DNA of 64,000 bases from CAZNSX01 sp964575845 (GTDB lineage: Bacteria > UBA8248 > CAZNSX01): the NCBI GenBank assembly GCA_964575845.1, contig CAZNSX010000005.1, positions 186,001-250,000 of the forward strand, given 5' to 3'. The notes under the pieces were generated by a model, which saw only the letters and a program-made list of their open reading frames with translations, did no database searches and was not told where the DNA came from. Below are positions 7,163 to 16,432 of the stretch, piece after piece. Numbering within the stretch: position 1 is the first letter of the stretch; each line of letters begins with the position of its first letter. The position numbers and the translations under genes are program-made.

Positions 7163-9556
7163 ATGCCCAGCTTGCCACACCTCATATTACCAGTCGCTGA
7201 ACACGAGCAACCTAGAAGGAAGATCGGTTACGGGCGTCCTCCTGATAAGGACTACAGGAGCCATGGACCGCGCCTTCGCAGCCAGCTTGACGATGTCATG
7301 CAGCATTTTCGCAGCCGGCGACCTCCAGAGGGCATCAATCCAGACCTTATACTTCGAGTGCAGTTGAAACCAGGAGCTAACGTGGATGAGGAAACCTGGG
7401 AGCGATGGGGCTTGACCCTTTTGAGCGTTGACAAGGATAGAACCCTTGTCTTGTTCTCGTCGGATCAGGAGCTCGGCGCCTTCACGGAGCGCTTGGATAA
7501 GTATCGGAATGGTCCTTCAGTAGGGCAAAAAAGCGCCCCTTACAGTCACATATTCGCGGCCATCGATGAGATTGATGAGGTGCGTCCCCAGGATCGGATC
7601 GGTCGTCTGTTCAAGGCAGAGGGCGTGACCGAGCTTAAGGACATTCAAGCGAGCGAAGACTACACTATTGACGTGGAGCTCTGGGACCTTGGTAATCGCC
7701 AGCTATGCCGACACAAGCTTGATGAAATCCGGGCCTACGTCAAGTCTAGAGGCGGTCGTGTCACTGACGACTACATTGGCGAGAGCCTTATACTGCTTCG
7801 CGCAAGATGTAGAGGGGTGGTGGTCCATGAACTCTTACAGATCGATAGCATAGCGAGCGTCGACCTGCCTCCTCAGCCAACACTCACGGTTGCGAAGTTC
7901 CTTGACCTGGGCCTAGCGGACTTACGGGAGGTCTCGGCTCCACCGGAAGGAGTACCGTCCATCGCTGTACTTGATAGCGGAATAACGTCTGCGCACCCTA
8001 TGCTTGCACCAGCGGTTGGGGAGGCAACGACCGTACCCCGACCCCTGGGAGATCCCGCGGATGGACACGGGCATGGGACAATGGTCTCGGGATTAGCTTT
8101 GTATGGAGATGTTGAGGCCTGTATCCAGAAACGGTCATTCGTGCCTCAATTGACGCTCTATAGTGCGCGTGTTCTAAACGATCAATGCAAATTCTCTGAA
8201 GAAAACCTTATCACAAGTCAGATGGCAGAATCGATAAGGTACTTTCACAGCACTTACGGCTGCCGAGTGTTCAACGTATCCCTTGGCGATGAGCGGGCTC
8301 CATACCGCGGAGGGAAGGTTAGTCCCTGGGCATCCATCCTTGATACATTGGCTCGGGAGCTAGATGCAGTTATCGTTGTCTCCGCTGGAAACTACAGCTA
8401 TGACCCTGGAGAGGACAACTCCGCAGACGCGCACGTTCAAGAGTACCCGCATTACCTACTCAACGACAGCGCTAGAATTATCGAGCCTGCCACAGGGTGT
8501 ATCGTTTTGACTGTAGGAGCACTTTCACACACGGGTGATGTGCCACCCGGGCCCTTGGGTAATAGTGTGGCATTTCGTCCGATTGCCCTCAATGGTCAGC
8601 CTTCCCCCTTCACAAGGTCGGGACCTGGCCTGGGGGGGGCGATAAAGCCTGAATTATGTGACTTTGGCGGAAACTATGTATATGACGGCATGATGCGAAG
8701 AATTCGGAGTGATGTCCGTGAGCTGTCTGTGATCTCGCTGAATCGTGATCACTTATCTAGCCTCTTCACTACGGATGTCGGCACCTCTTTCGCCGCCCCC
8801 CGCGTGGCGCATGCGGCAGCGAGGCTCTTTGAGACCTTTCCAGAGGCCTCGGCGAATCTTATCCGTGCCCTGTTGGCTGCATCCGCGTCCGTCCCCCAAC
8901 CCTCATTGGATTTACTTGGGCAACTAGGAAGAGGAAGCGATAACGCGGTTCTCCGTGTTTGCGGTTACGGCCAGCCTGATCTAGAGATGGCCCAAGCATC
9001 AGATGAGAACAGAGTGGTTCTGTATGCTGAATTAGCGCTTGGCTTCGATAACTTTCATGTTTATGAGGTTCCTATACCCGAGGAGTTCATCAATAGTAGT
9101 AATATTACCAGGAGCATTAGGGTCACTCTTGCTTTTGATCCTCCGGTTCGCCACAGCCGATTCGACTACCTAGGCGTAAAGATGTCGTTCCGCCTCTTTC
9201 GTGGGAAAACTCTGGAACAAATAGTGGATTTTTCCCGACCACGGCAGAGCGATGAAGATAAATCTGGGCTCGCAGGCACTAAATTTGAATGCCAGATGGA
9301 ACCTGGGTCTCAGGCTCGCAAAGATAGTACTTTGCAAAAGGCGACCTTCACAATGAAGCGGGCTCCGCGGACTGACTACGGCGATACTTACTATCTTGTT
9401 GTCAGATGCGAGAAGAGGTGGGCCAGGGATGAACACACTCCTCAGCGCTACGCTGTAGTGGTGGTGATAGCACACAGCGCTAAAGTTAACCTTTATAACA
9501 TAATTCGTGACAGGGTTCGAACTGCTGTCCGAGTCCGTGCGCGGCAGAGAGTATAG
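7163..9556 (+). CDS. ietS: Subtilisin-like serine protease, IetS-like
   Basis: A 797-residue cytoplasmic S8 peptidase with no signal peptide. About 260 residues of N-terminal prodomain-like sequence precede the catalytic domain. The triad is visible as D271 (SIAVLDSGI), H304 (GHGHGTMVSG) and S542 (DVGTSFAAPRVA), with oxyanion Asn410 (VVSAGN). A C-terminal region of about 240 residues follows, probably beta-rich. It is the second gene of the ietAS-like pair. By analogy it is the effector, an intracellular protease that can act against the host when plasmid or phage invasion is sensed. The triad is complete, so the gene appears active. Confidence 0.85.
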   Translation: MPSLPHLILPVAEHEQPRRKIGYGRPPDKDYRSHGPRLRSQLDDVMQHFRSRRPPEGINPDLILRVQLKPGANVDEETWERWGLTLLSVDKDRTLVLFSSDQELGAFTERLDKYRNGPSVGQKSAPYSHIFAAIDEIDEVRPQDRIGRLFKAEGVTELKDIQASEDYTIDVELWDLGNRQLCRHKLDEIRAYVKSRGGRVTDDYIGESLILLRARCRGVVVHELLQIDSIASVDLPPQPTLTVAKFLDLGLADLREVSAPPEGVPSIAVLDSGITSAHPMLAPAVGEATTVPRPLGDPADGHGHGTMVSGLALYGDVEACIQKRSFVPQLTLYSARVLNDQCKFSEENLITSQMAESIRYFHSTYGCRVFNVSLGDERAPYRGGKVSPWASILDTLARELDAVIVVSAGNYSYDPGEDNSADAHVQEYPHYLLNDSARIIEPATGCIVLTVGALSHTGDVPPGPLGNSVAFRPIALNGQPSPFTRSGPGLGGAIKPELCDFGGNYVYDGMMRRIRSDVRELSVISLNRDHLSSLFTTDVGTSFAAPRVAHAAARLFETFPEASANLIRALLAASASVPQPSLDLLGQLGRGSDNAVLRVCGYGQPDLEMAQASDENRVVLYAELALGFDNFHVYEVPIPEEFINSSNITRSIRVTLAFDPPVRHSRFDYLGVKMSFRLFRGKTLEQIVDFSRPRQSDEDKSGLAGTKFECQMEPGSQARKDSTLQKATFTMKRAPRTDYGDTYYLVVRCEKRWARDEHTPQRYAVVVVIAHSAKVNLYNIIRDRVRTAVRVRARQRV

Positions 9557-9577
9557 CGCAACCCCTCGTCCAGTTTT

Positions 9578-9595
9578 TGAGTCCAGCTGGACTCA
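9578..9595. repeat. 18-bp perfect palindrome after ietS
   Basis: TGAGTCCAG/CTGGACTCA is a perfect palindrome 21 bases after the ietS stop. There is no T-run on the plus strand beyond it, so an intrinsic terminator for ietS is not clear. It lies between the island genes and the broken permease tail and could be a recombination or insertion scar. Confidence 0.5.
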
Positions 9596-9618
9596 GCCCA
9601 TCAATCGTTGGCCCACCC

Positions 9619-9815
9619 TCACCCCCCAAGCCTCGGGTCAAGGACCTCCTCCCACGCCCTACCCATAAGCGTAAGGCTCACGACGAGAAGGCAGATGGCG
9701 AGGCCCGGTGGCAGCATCCACCACCACCAGTTATCCAGGAAAATGAAGCCACGGGCATCGGCCATGAGGGTCCCGAGGCTTACCATTTCGGGGTCTGAGA
9801 GGCCGAGGGAGTAAG
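9619..9815 (-). pseudogene. C-terminal remnant of a DppC/OppC-type ABC permease
   Basis: On the minus strand a frame ending in TGA at 9619 encodes about 65 residues that read as a DppC tail: SLGLSDPEMVSLGTLM, then a hydrophobic helix (WWWWMLPPGLAICLLVVSLT) and the terminal LDPRLGG. An in-frame stop lies directly upstream and no permease N-terminus is present. Only the last helix therefore survives. It differs from the intact permease at 12951-13856, so it is not a simple duplicate. It probably marks the chromosomal gene truncated when the accessory genes arrived. Confidence 0.75.
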
Positions 9816-9852
9816 GTCAGGCTTTAGTGGGTAGCGTGAAATGTAACCGGAC

Positions 9853-11085
9853 TCAGTTACCTTCTCTGGCTGGCAGCTTCGCGGCATATTTCAGAAGTGC
9901 CTGGAAATAGGCATCGACCGCGGGCGGGACCGAGGTAAACCGAACCATGTGGGTGAGCCCTTTTTTCTCCGAGCGCTTGATCACCTTCCCATAGAAGTCC
10001 TTAGCCGCCAGCTTCTCATCCACATCTCCCAGGTTCATCTTGAGGTTGGTCAGCGCCTCAACTGGGGCGCCCAAGTTAATCTCAGCGCTTTTCTCCGAAA
10101 GACGAACCATAGAGCCTTCGAGCCTCTGCTTCCCAATTTTTTTGCCTTCAAGTACCGTGTACCGCAGCGGAATTTGCCGCGCCAGGATGAGCAGATCAGG
10201 CTCCTTCCCCTCCAGCGCGACATTGTAATGGCCTGCGATGCCGCCCACTTCGTAGATTCGCAGTGACGCTTCGGCTCCCTTAGAAAGCACCTCCAGCTGC
10301 CCGTCAATGCGCAAGACCTCACCCGCCTCCTTGTGCAAGGATTCTGAAATGAGGATCTGGCCGCCCACGGTATATGACTCGATCCGGCTGGCCAGGTTCA
10401 CACCGCTCCCAACCACCCCGTACTTGCTTCGTTTACTCGAACCAATATTGCCAACAATCACCTCGGTATCGTTGAGACCAATACCCATCTCCAATTCGGG
10501 AAGGCCCATCTTTTGGTTCTGCTCGTTTACCTGCTTGATGGCATTCTGCATCTCAATCGCGCAGGCGATCGCCCGGTGAGCTCGGTCCGGCATCTTTTGC
10601 GGCGCACCAAAGATGACGAGCAGCGCGTCGCCAATGATCTCATTGATGGTGCCTTTGTATTCGAGGATCACGTCCACCATGACCTCTAAGTATGAGTTGA
10701 GCATTTGAACCACTTCCTCTGGCTCGAGGCGCTCGGCTAGTGCCGAAAAGCCTCTCAGGTCGGTCATCATAATGGTGACCTTGCGCCTCTCCCCTCCAAG
10801 TTCCAGCGCTGATGGGTCCTCGAGGAGCGAGTTCATCACCTCGGGCGAGAGATAGCGGCCGAACATTTTCTTGAGAAGCTCCGATGATTTTTCAAGATCC
10901 TCCGATGTGCGAGATAGTAATGTGGAGAGGTTATATTTATCTTTCGTTGCTCTTTCCACTTTGAAATTCAGGATTTTGAGCTCTTTCTCAATCTTGCCGA
11001 GCAATTGCAACATCAGTTCTTTTTCATCATTGGCAACACTGAGCTGCCCGATAGTATATTTCAGATTGTCAAGCTCAGCGTTCAT
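9853..11085 (-). CDS. Class III adenylate/guanylate cyclase with C-terminal PilZ-like region
   Basis: A 410-residue soluble protein. Residues 1-80 are a predicted coiled coil. A class III cyclase domain follows, with metal-binding Asp residues in MMTDLRGFSALAERL and NEIIGDALLVIFGAP and the VNLASRIES transition-state motif. The last 100 residues, including QRLEGSMVRLSEKSAEINLGAP, resemble a PilZ domain, though the RxxxR motif is not clear. Substrate choice (ATP or GTP) cannot be read from the sequence. It is the second gene of an operon with the FIST sensor 20 bases upstream, so it probably makes a cyclic nucleotide in response to that sensor. Confidence 0.85.
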   Translation of the reverse strand: MNAELDNLKYTIGQLSVANDEKELMLQLLGKIEKELKILNFKVERATKDKYNLSTLLSRTSEDLEKSSELLKKMFGRYLSPEVMNSLLEDPSALELGGERRKVTIMMTDLRGFSALAERLEPEEVVQMLNSYLEVMVDVILEYKGTINEIIGDALLVIFGAPQKMPDRAHRAIACAIEMQNAIKQVNEQNQKMGLPELEMGIGLNDTEVIVGNIGSSKRSKYGVVGSGVNLASRIESYTVGGQILISESLHKEAGEVLRIDGQLEVLSKGAEASLRIYEVGGIAGHYNVALEGKEPDLLILARQIPLRYTVLEGKKIGKQRLEGSMVRLSEKSAEINLGAPVEALTNLKMNLGDVDEKLAAKDFYGKVIKRSEKKGLTHMVRFTSVPPAVDAYFQALLKYAAKLPAREGN

Positions 11086-11105
11086 ATAGGCAGCCCGTTA
11101 AGGAT

Positions 11106-12230
11106 TTACTTTTCGTGAATCAGGACAAGCACGAGCGTATGGTTATGAAAATCACACCGCCCTTGCGGCATAGGGCCTATTTCACCGTAGGTAAATAATC
11201 CAACCAGTGGTACGTTCCACAGCTTGCGGACCGAAGAAATTTCATCTTCCACCATTGGTCCGAGTTGGAGATGACGCCCCACGCAGGAAAATAGCACAAT
11301 GGCGTCTGCGATAGGAGATTCGTTATTGAATGTTGCCATCTGCTCAACGGTATAATCTATAATTTCAAATCCGGGTGCCGTGCTGAACCGCACTTGTGCC
11401 CCTTCGGGGACTGTCCCAGCAAAAACCATGGATTTGTCCTTGTTGATAACCATTACCGCCCGCAAGACATACGAACCGTCATCTCGCTTCAGCTGTAGAG
11501 GATATTCTGCGGCGTGCATATAGATGGTTTCAGTTGTGATGTTTAGATATTTGCGGTACACATCTAACGCTGGGACGCCATCGATACTATACACAATGTT
11601 GCCTTCGGCTTTGGTAATAGTTTTGGCTGTGCCGACACCTCTCCATCCGCTCACGGCAACTCCTCTTAAGTCAACAGCAATATGGTCGAAGATCAGGGCA
11701 AGGACTCCGTTGCCAAGGACTTGCGATGAGGTGAAAACAAATGTCTCTTGCGCTCTTAAGTCGTCGCCGGCAAGTCCGCCAAAAAGCGGTACTTGGCGCT
11801 CCATTGTGTCAATAATCCCGTTAACGACCTGCTGACCATCGGCACGAAGCCCAGAGGACATCACCATAAACGCTGGGTTGGCATAGATAGTTTTTGCCCA
11901 CTCTGCAACGCTTTGAGCGACTTGATAGGAGGTTTTTCCTTCCCCATCAAAGGTGTTTAGCCGATAGGAATCGCGGCTAATATCGAGCAGCATCGCCACA
12001 ATGGACCCTTCATGGACCTCATCATTAGTGATCTCGCCACTGGAGCTTGCGCCGAAAACCTCGATATTATGTTTGGCGAAAAGCGCACCTATTTCCTCCA
12101 AGTTATGAGCGACAGAGCTAAAGACAATTGCTAAGGTAGGCACTAATCCCTTCTGGCGAACGCCTCGAAGATGCGATTCCACCTGTTCAAGCGAAGGGAC
12201 AGAAAATACTGTTGGTTTCATTGATTTCAA
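11106..12230 (-). CDS. FIST N- and C-domain sensory protein
   Basis: A 374-residue protein with FIST_N (about 25-220: ALFAKHNIEVFGASSSGEI, VHEGSIVAMLL, FGGLAGDD) followed by FIST_C (about 225-370: IDGVPALDVYRKYLNI, ending FHNHTLVLVLI). FIST domains are predicted small-ligand sensors, possibly for amino acids, usually fused to signalling outputs. Here the output is a separate gene, the class III cyclase 20 bases downstream. There is no signal peptide or membrane segment, so it is cytoplasmic. Confidence 0.85.
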   Translation of the reverse strand: MKSMKPTVFSVPSLEQVESHLRGVRQKGLVPTLAIVFSSVAHNLEEIGALFAKHNIEVFGASSSGEITNDEVHEGSIVAMLLDISRDSYRLNTFDGEGKTSYQVAQSVAEWAKTIYANPAFMVMSSGLRADGQQVVNGIIDTMERQVPLFGGLAGDDLRAQETFVFTSSQVLGNGVLALIFDHIAVDLRGVAVSGWRGVGTAKTITKAEGNIVYSIDGVPALDVYRKYLNITTETIYMHAAEYPLQLKRDDGSYVLRAVMVINKDKSMVFAGTVPEGAQVRFSTAPGFEIIDYTVEQMATFNNESPIADAIVLFSCVGRHLQLGPMVEDEISSVRKLWNVPLVGLFTYGEIGPMPQGRCDFHNHTLVLVLIHEK

Positions 12231-12464
12231 CTTGTCACCGAAGGTTTGCAGTTGTTTGCAAAATTAGAACCACTACAGTCTTTATACAGACCTCCGACTT
12301 TGGCAGCACATCTATATCGTTCACACAGGGGACCGTAGCGCTAGGCCTACGCCTCACGATAAGTTGGGATTCAAAGAAATGATGTCTTAGACTCACCACA
12401 GAAAGACCACCGCCCTGTCAGGGGCTCGGTAGACCGATTTTAAGTGCCTGCTGAAAAAGCTCGT

Positions 12465-12855
12465 TTAATAATGGCGTGGATATGAAACCCCGGCCCCGAC
12501 CTTGCGGTCTTTGCCGATGGCAAGCCGAAGGGCTGGATCGATCCGGAGATGATCGGCGTCGTTGCAATCCTCGTAGCCAACCGCGGATCTGGTAAACCCG
12601 TTGACGGATAATCTGGACGAGGGAGTGCCTGGCATGCACGGGTGATCTAGGGTCCTCAAAGTAATCATCCATGGGGCCGATGACGCCGAAACGCTCGTCC
12701 ATTTCCCTCAGGAGAAGAAAGCCAACATCGGAAGTTATCTTGGCGCCCCGGAAATGAACCATGATGGAGCGGTTGAAATCGGGCCGCAACACCTCTTTTT
12801 GACCTGCCCCACCTCCGAGCATCTGATATTCCTTCACTCCGGCTGATTTGACCAA
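12465..12855 (-). pseudogene. IS1380-family transposase relic, frameshifted and truncated
   Basis: Two overlapping minus-strand frames together resemble the N-terminus of an IS1380-type transposase. Frame one has FRGAKITSDVGFLLLREMDERFG and HARHSLVQIIRQRVYQI, up to about 12590. After a frameshift the second frame carries AVGYEDCNDADHLRIDPALRLA. The catalytic DDE region is absent. It lies at the right edge of the accessory stretch, and a TGCTGAAAAAGC segment next to it (about 12450) may be what is left of an IS end. It is non-functional. Confidence 0.7.
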
Positions 12856-12950
12856 TTATATCATGTGGTTACAAAGAACCCTGCTCCTTTTCCTTCTGTT
12901 TCGCTGCATAATCTGGGTGTAAAACCTTTTATCAGGAGAAGGCCCATGTC

Positions 12951-13856
12951 TTATATCTCTATCTTTCTCTTTCTTCTTGGGTCCAAGGCATCCCTGAGCC
13001 CGTCGCCAAGGAAATTGAACGCAAGAACGGTCAGCATGATAGCCAGACCGGGGAAGGTGGTCAGATGGGGGGCAATCCGCAGGAACGAACGGCCGCTATT
13101 GAGCATGGAGCCCCATTCCGGTGTCGGCGGCTGAACTCCGAAGCCCAAAAAATTGAGGGCTGCCGCAGCGAGTATGGCCCAGCCCATGCCGAGAGTGGCC
13201 ATGACAATAACGGGTGAGAGGGCCTCGGGCAGGATATGGCGAAACATGATGTAAGAATTATTCGTACCCAGGGCCCTTGTGGCCTCCACGAAGCTCTTTT
13301 CCTTGGCCGACATGACGCACCCCCGAACCAGACGTGCATATCTGGTCCAGCCAACCACTGAGAGGGCCAGTATGACGTTTAAGAGTCCGGGACCCAAAAG
13401 CCCGGATATCACCAGGGCGAGGATGAGCCCTGGAAAAGCGAGCAGCACGTCCACGGCCCGCATCAGGATTTCGTCCACAATCCCGCCCGTATAACCGGAT
13501 ATGAGGCCCAGGAAGGTTCCCAAAATACTGATGACAGCCACCACAACAATCCCTATGAGGAGTGAGACGCGGCCACCATAAATCAAGCGGCTGAGGATGC
13601 ATCGTCCGATCTCGTCGGTGCCAAGAGGATAGGCCCAGGAGGGGGCCCGGAGGCGACTATCCAGGTCCGGCTTGACCGGGTCATGAGGAGCAATAAGGGG
13701 CGCAAGGAGTGCGCCCACAACGAGGCAGAACACAATAATCAGCCCGATTATGGCGAGCCTGTTCCGTGGGAGGTCCGTCAGAACCTCAAGGGCATACCTC
13801 CCTTGCCCTACTCGTGGGAGCGCCCTCTCCGCCCGGATTATCTCCACCGCACTCAT
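12951..13856 (-). CDS. Peptide/nickel-type ABC transporter permease (DppC-like)
   Basis: A 301-residue inner-membrane permease of the DppC/OppC/NikC type. I start it at the ATG at 13856, whose ATGA overlaps the stop of the upstream dppB-like gene. It has the N-terminal NRLAIIGL helix, PHDP and LGTDEIGRCILSRLIYGGRVSL, and the EAA loop FVEATRALGTNNSYIMFRHILPE. The C-terminus LGDGLRDALDPRRKRK is complete. No DppD/DppF ATPase genes follow; beyond it lies only the IS relic. The importer must borrow ATPases or the operon has lost them. Confidence 0.9.
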   Translation of the reverse strand: MSAVEIIRAERALPRVGQGRYALEVLTDLPRNRLAIIGLIIVFCLVVGALLAPLIAPHDPVKPDLDSRLRAPSWAYPLGTDEIGRCILSRLIYGGRVSLLIGIVVVAVISILGTFLGLISGYTGGIVDEILMRAVDVLLAFPGLILALVISGLLGPGLLNVILALSVVGWTRYARLVRGCVMSAKEKSFVEATRALGTNNSYIMFRHILPEALSPVIVMATLGMGWAILAAAALNFLGFGVQPPTPEWGSMLNSGRSFLRIAPHLTTFPGLAIMLTVLAFNFLGDGLRDALDPRRKRKIEI

Positions 13857-14797
13857 GGTCGGCTTCTCGCGTATCGAATTCGAGGGTCGAGGCATGGATA
13901 GGAGAGGTCCACCAAGAGGTTTATCAGGGTGACAAAGCCGGCAAACAACAGGGCGCAGCCCTGGATCATGGGGAAATCACGGGCGAATATGGAATCCACC
14001 AACAGCTTGCCCATCCCCGGCCAGGCAAAGATGGTCTCCACAATGACCGCTCCTTCCAGCAGGTGAGCAAATTGCAATCCGATGACGGTCACTACCGGGA
14101 TCATGGCATTTCTGAAGGCGTGTTTGCCGATGACCAGTTGTTCGGCCACTCCCCTGGCCCTGGCGGCCAGAACATAATCCTGGCCCAGCACCTCTAACAT
14201 GCTCGACCTGATGAGCCTGGTGCTGATGGCGGCCAAGCCCGTGCCCAGGGTCAGGGCTGGCAGGACCAGGTGCCTGACCCCTCCCATGCCGAAGACCGGA
14301 AACCAAGCCGCGTGTAGGGAAAAGATGAGAATCAAAATGAGGGCAAGCCAGAAATTGGGCATGGAGACGCCCAACAGGGCGAGAGTTATCCCAGCATAAT
14401 CCACGGCCGAGTTCTGCTTGACTGCCGAGAGCAGTCCTATGGGCAGGGCTATCAGAAGGGATACTGCCATACCGGCAAGGGTCAATTGGAGCGTGGCTGG
14501 GAAACGCCGCAGGATCTCCGCGAGGACCGGCCTCTCATTGACAAGGCTGCGGCCCAGGTCACCACGCAACAGTGGGCTCAGCCATCGCACGTACTGAATG
14601 TAGATGGGAGCATCGAGGCCCTCCCTGATCCTGATACCGTCCACCTGTTCCTGGCTGAGGTCAGCCCCGTATCTGCTCTGAGCGATCATCTCCGCCGCAT
14701 CGCCGGGGGCAAAATGCATCAGGCCGAAAGTCAAGATTGTCACCCCCAGGATGACGACGAACATCATCGCCACTCTCTTTCCGATATATCCCATCAT
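13853..14797 (-). CDS. Peptide/nickel-type ABC transporter permease (DppB-like)
   Basis: A 314-residue DppB/NikB permease. It starts MMGYIGKRVAMMFVVILGVTIL and has a periplasmic region with Asp/Gly-rich turns and an EAA loop QDYVLAARARGVAEQLVIGKHAFRNA. It ends LLVDLSYPCLDPRIRYA. It forms the pore with the DppC-like partner, whose start overlaps its stop by four bases. It follows the binding-protein gene by 46 bases. Confidence 0.9.
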   Translation of the reverse strand: MMGYIGKRVAMMFVVILGVTILTFGLMHFAPGDAAEMIAQSRYGADLSQEQVDGIRIREGLDAPIYIQYVRWLSPLLRGDLGRSLVNERPVLAEILRRFPATLQLTLAGMAVSLLIALPIGLLSAVKQNSAVDYAGITLALLGVSMPNFWLALILILIFSLHAAWFPVFGMGGVRHLVLPALTLGTGLAAISTRLIRSSMLEVLGQDYVLAARARGVAEQLVIGKHAFRNAMIPVVTVIGLQFAHLLEGAVIVETIFAWPGMGKLLVDSIFARDFPMIQGCALLFAGFVTLINLLVDLSYPCLDPRIRYARSRP

Positions 14798-14843
14798 CGA
14801 CTTTCAGAATAGGAGCTGCGGTGCCGCAGCCGCGCCGGTGCAA

Positions 14844-16409
14844 CTATTGGATATATGCCTTCTCCAGGGGCTTGTATTGCCGCCAGAAGTCGGTGTACGG
14901 TCTGAAGTCCTGTACGGTCTTTTTCATGGGCCAAAGGTTTTTGTTGTAGAAGATGTAAACCGCCAGGGCTTTGTCCATGATCTCTTTTTGGAGGGCGTGA
15001 TGTAACTTAAGGCGGTTTTGGCTGTCCATCTCGTTCTCTAGTCGGCGGGCCAGTATTTCCACCTCCGGGTCTTCCGCCACGCTGCGGAATCCAATGGAGG
15101 TGTAGTAGTTCTTGTAGACCTGCCAGGGGTCGTCGTGAGGGATATACCATTGTCCCACCAGCATCAGGTCGAATTTTTTGTTTTTCAGGAGCTTGTAGTA
15201 GACGCCGAATTCCACCTTGTTCAGTTTGACATCAATGCCCACGTCCTTTAACTGGGCCTGTATCGGTTCTGCGAGAAGGCGGTACCCGGCGTTGTTGGCG
15301 TCATAGGTCATAGTCATCTCGAGCCGTTGGCCGCCCCTATCCATTATCCCGTCACCGTCGGTGTCCCCCCAGCCGGCCTCCGCAAGGAGTCTTTTGGCCT
15401 TCAGGGGGTCGTATCCGTAATTCCTGGCATCCGGATTGATATAGGCTTTGAAGGCACTGGAAAATAGATATCTGGACGGCATAGCCACGCCCGTGAGAAG
15501 TTTAGGAACCAGTCCTTCCAGATCGATGGCATAATTGATGGCCCTCCTGACCCGCACGTCATCAAAGGGCGCTTTCCGGGCGTTGAAGAAGATGACGCTG
15601 GAATTGGTGCTAGTTTGCTCTATGACTTTTATGTTCTTATTGCTTTTCAGAATCTGCAGATGGGCGGGAGCCAAGGCCTGCCCAAACATGACGTCGATCT
15701 GACCCGTCTCAAGGGCCATGACCCGTGTCTCTGGATCAGGGATGACCTTGAAGATCAACTTTTCGAGCTTAGGCTTACCCCCCCAGTAATCATTGTTTCT
15801 CACAAACACAACCTGCTGGCCGGGGACCCATTCTGAGAGCTTAAAAGGGCCGGTTCCGACAGCCTTGATGGCCCTGCCGTCTTTGTCATAGGCGGCCGGG
15901 TTGCGAATGGAGTTGAAGGCCATGGTCATATCGGATGCAAAAGAGTGACAGGGCTTGGAGAGATGAAATATGATCGTGTGCCTGTCGGGGGTCTCCATCT
16001 CCTGGACCAGGTGATACCCGTATTTGGGAAAATTGCCCTTCTTGTTTCTCTCGATGGTCCATCTCACATTTTCTACGTCAAACGGCGTACCGTCATGAAA
16101 TTTGACCCCCTTGCGAAGGTTAAAGGTCCAGGTCTTACCGTCAGCGGACATGGTCCATGACTCGGCCAGTCCGGGCACTTTTTTCAGGTCGCGGCTGAGG
16201 TGGACCAGAGGGTCGTAGACGAGAAAGGTTAATGTCCACATACCGCCCACCGAGCCTGCGTCCAAAGAGCCCATGTCCTTCTCCAGGCCCACCACAATGA
16301 CCTGCTCGGGCATCCTAGCGAAGCTGTTCGTATCTGCCGTTAATATGGCAGCTGAGAGGATCGCCATTGTCAAAACGAATAAAGGAGAATTTCTTGATAG
16401 CCTTTCCAT
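14844..16409 (-). CDS. Periplasmic substrate-binding protein, family 5 (peptide/nickel type)
   Basis: A 521-residue SBP_bac_5 protein. I choose the ATG at 16409 because it gives a signal peptide (MERLSRNSPLFVLTMAILSA) preceded by GGAAAGG; an earlier start would bury it. Family landmarks are PGLAESWTMSADGKTWTFNLRKGVKFHDG and GTGPFKLSEWVPGQQVVFVRNNDYWGG. No lipobox Cys is seen. Family 5 proteins bind oligopeptides, nickel chelates or sugars; the FmdE neighbours lean towards a metal or cofactor-linked ligand, which is inference. Confidence 0.9.
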   Translation of the reverse strand: MERLSRNSPLFVLTMAILSAAILTADTNSFARMPEQVIVVGLEKDMGSLDAGSVGGMWTLTFLVYDPLVHLSRDLKKVPGLAESWTMSADGKTWTFNLRKGVKFHDGTPFDVENVRWTIERNKKGNFPKYGYHLVQEMETPDRHTIIFHLSKPCHSFASDMTMAFNSIRNPAAYDKDGRAIKAVGTGPFKLSEWVPGQQVVFVRNNDYWGGKPKLEKLIFKVIPDPETRVMALETGQIDVMFGQALAPAHLQILKSNKNIKVIEQTSTNSSVIFFNARKAPFDDVRVRRAINYAIDLEGLVPKLLTGVAMPSRYLFSSAFKAYINPDARNYGYDPLKAKRLLAEAGWGDTDGDGIMDRGGQRLEMTMTYDANNAGYRLLAEPIQAQLKDVGIDVKLNKVEFGVYYKLLKNKKFDLMLVGQWYIPHDDPWQVYKNYYTSIGFRSVAEDPEVEILARRLENEMDSQNRLKLHHALQKEIMDKALAVYIFYNKNLWPMKKTVQDFRPYTDFWRQYKPLEKAYIQ

Positions 16410-16432
16410 GGCTTTACCGCATTTATCCTTTC

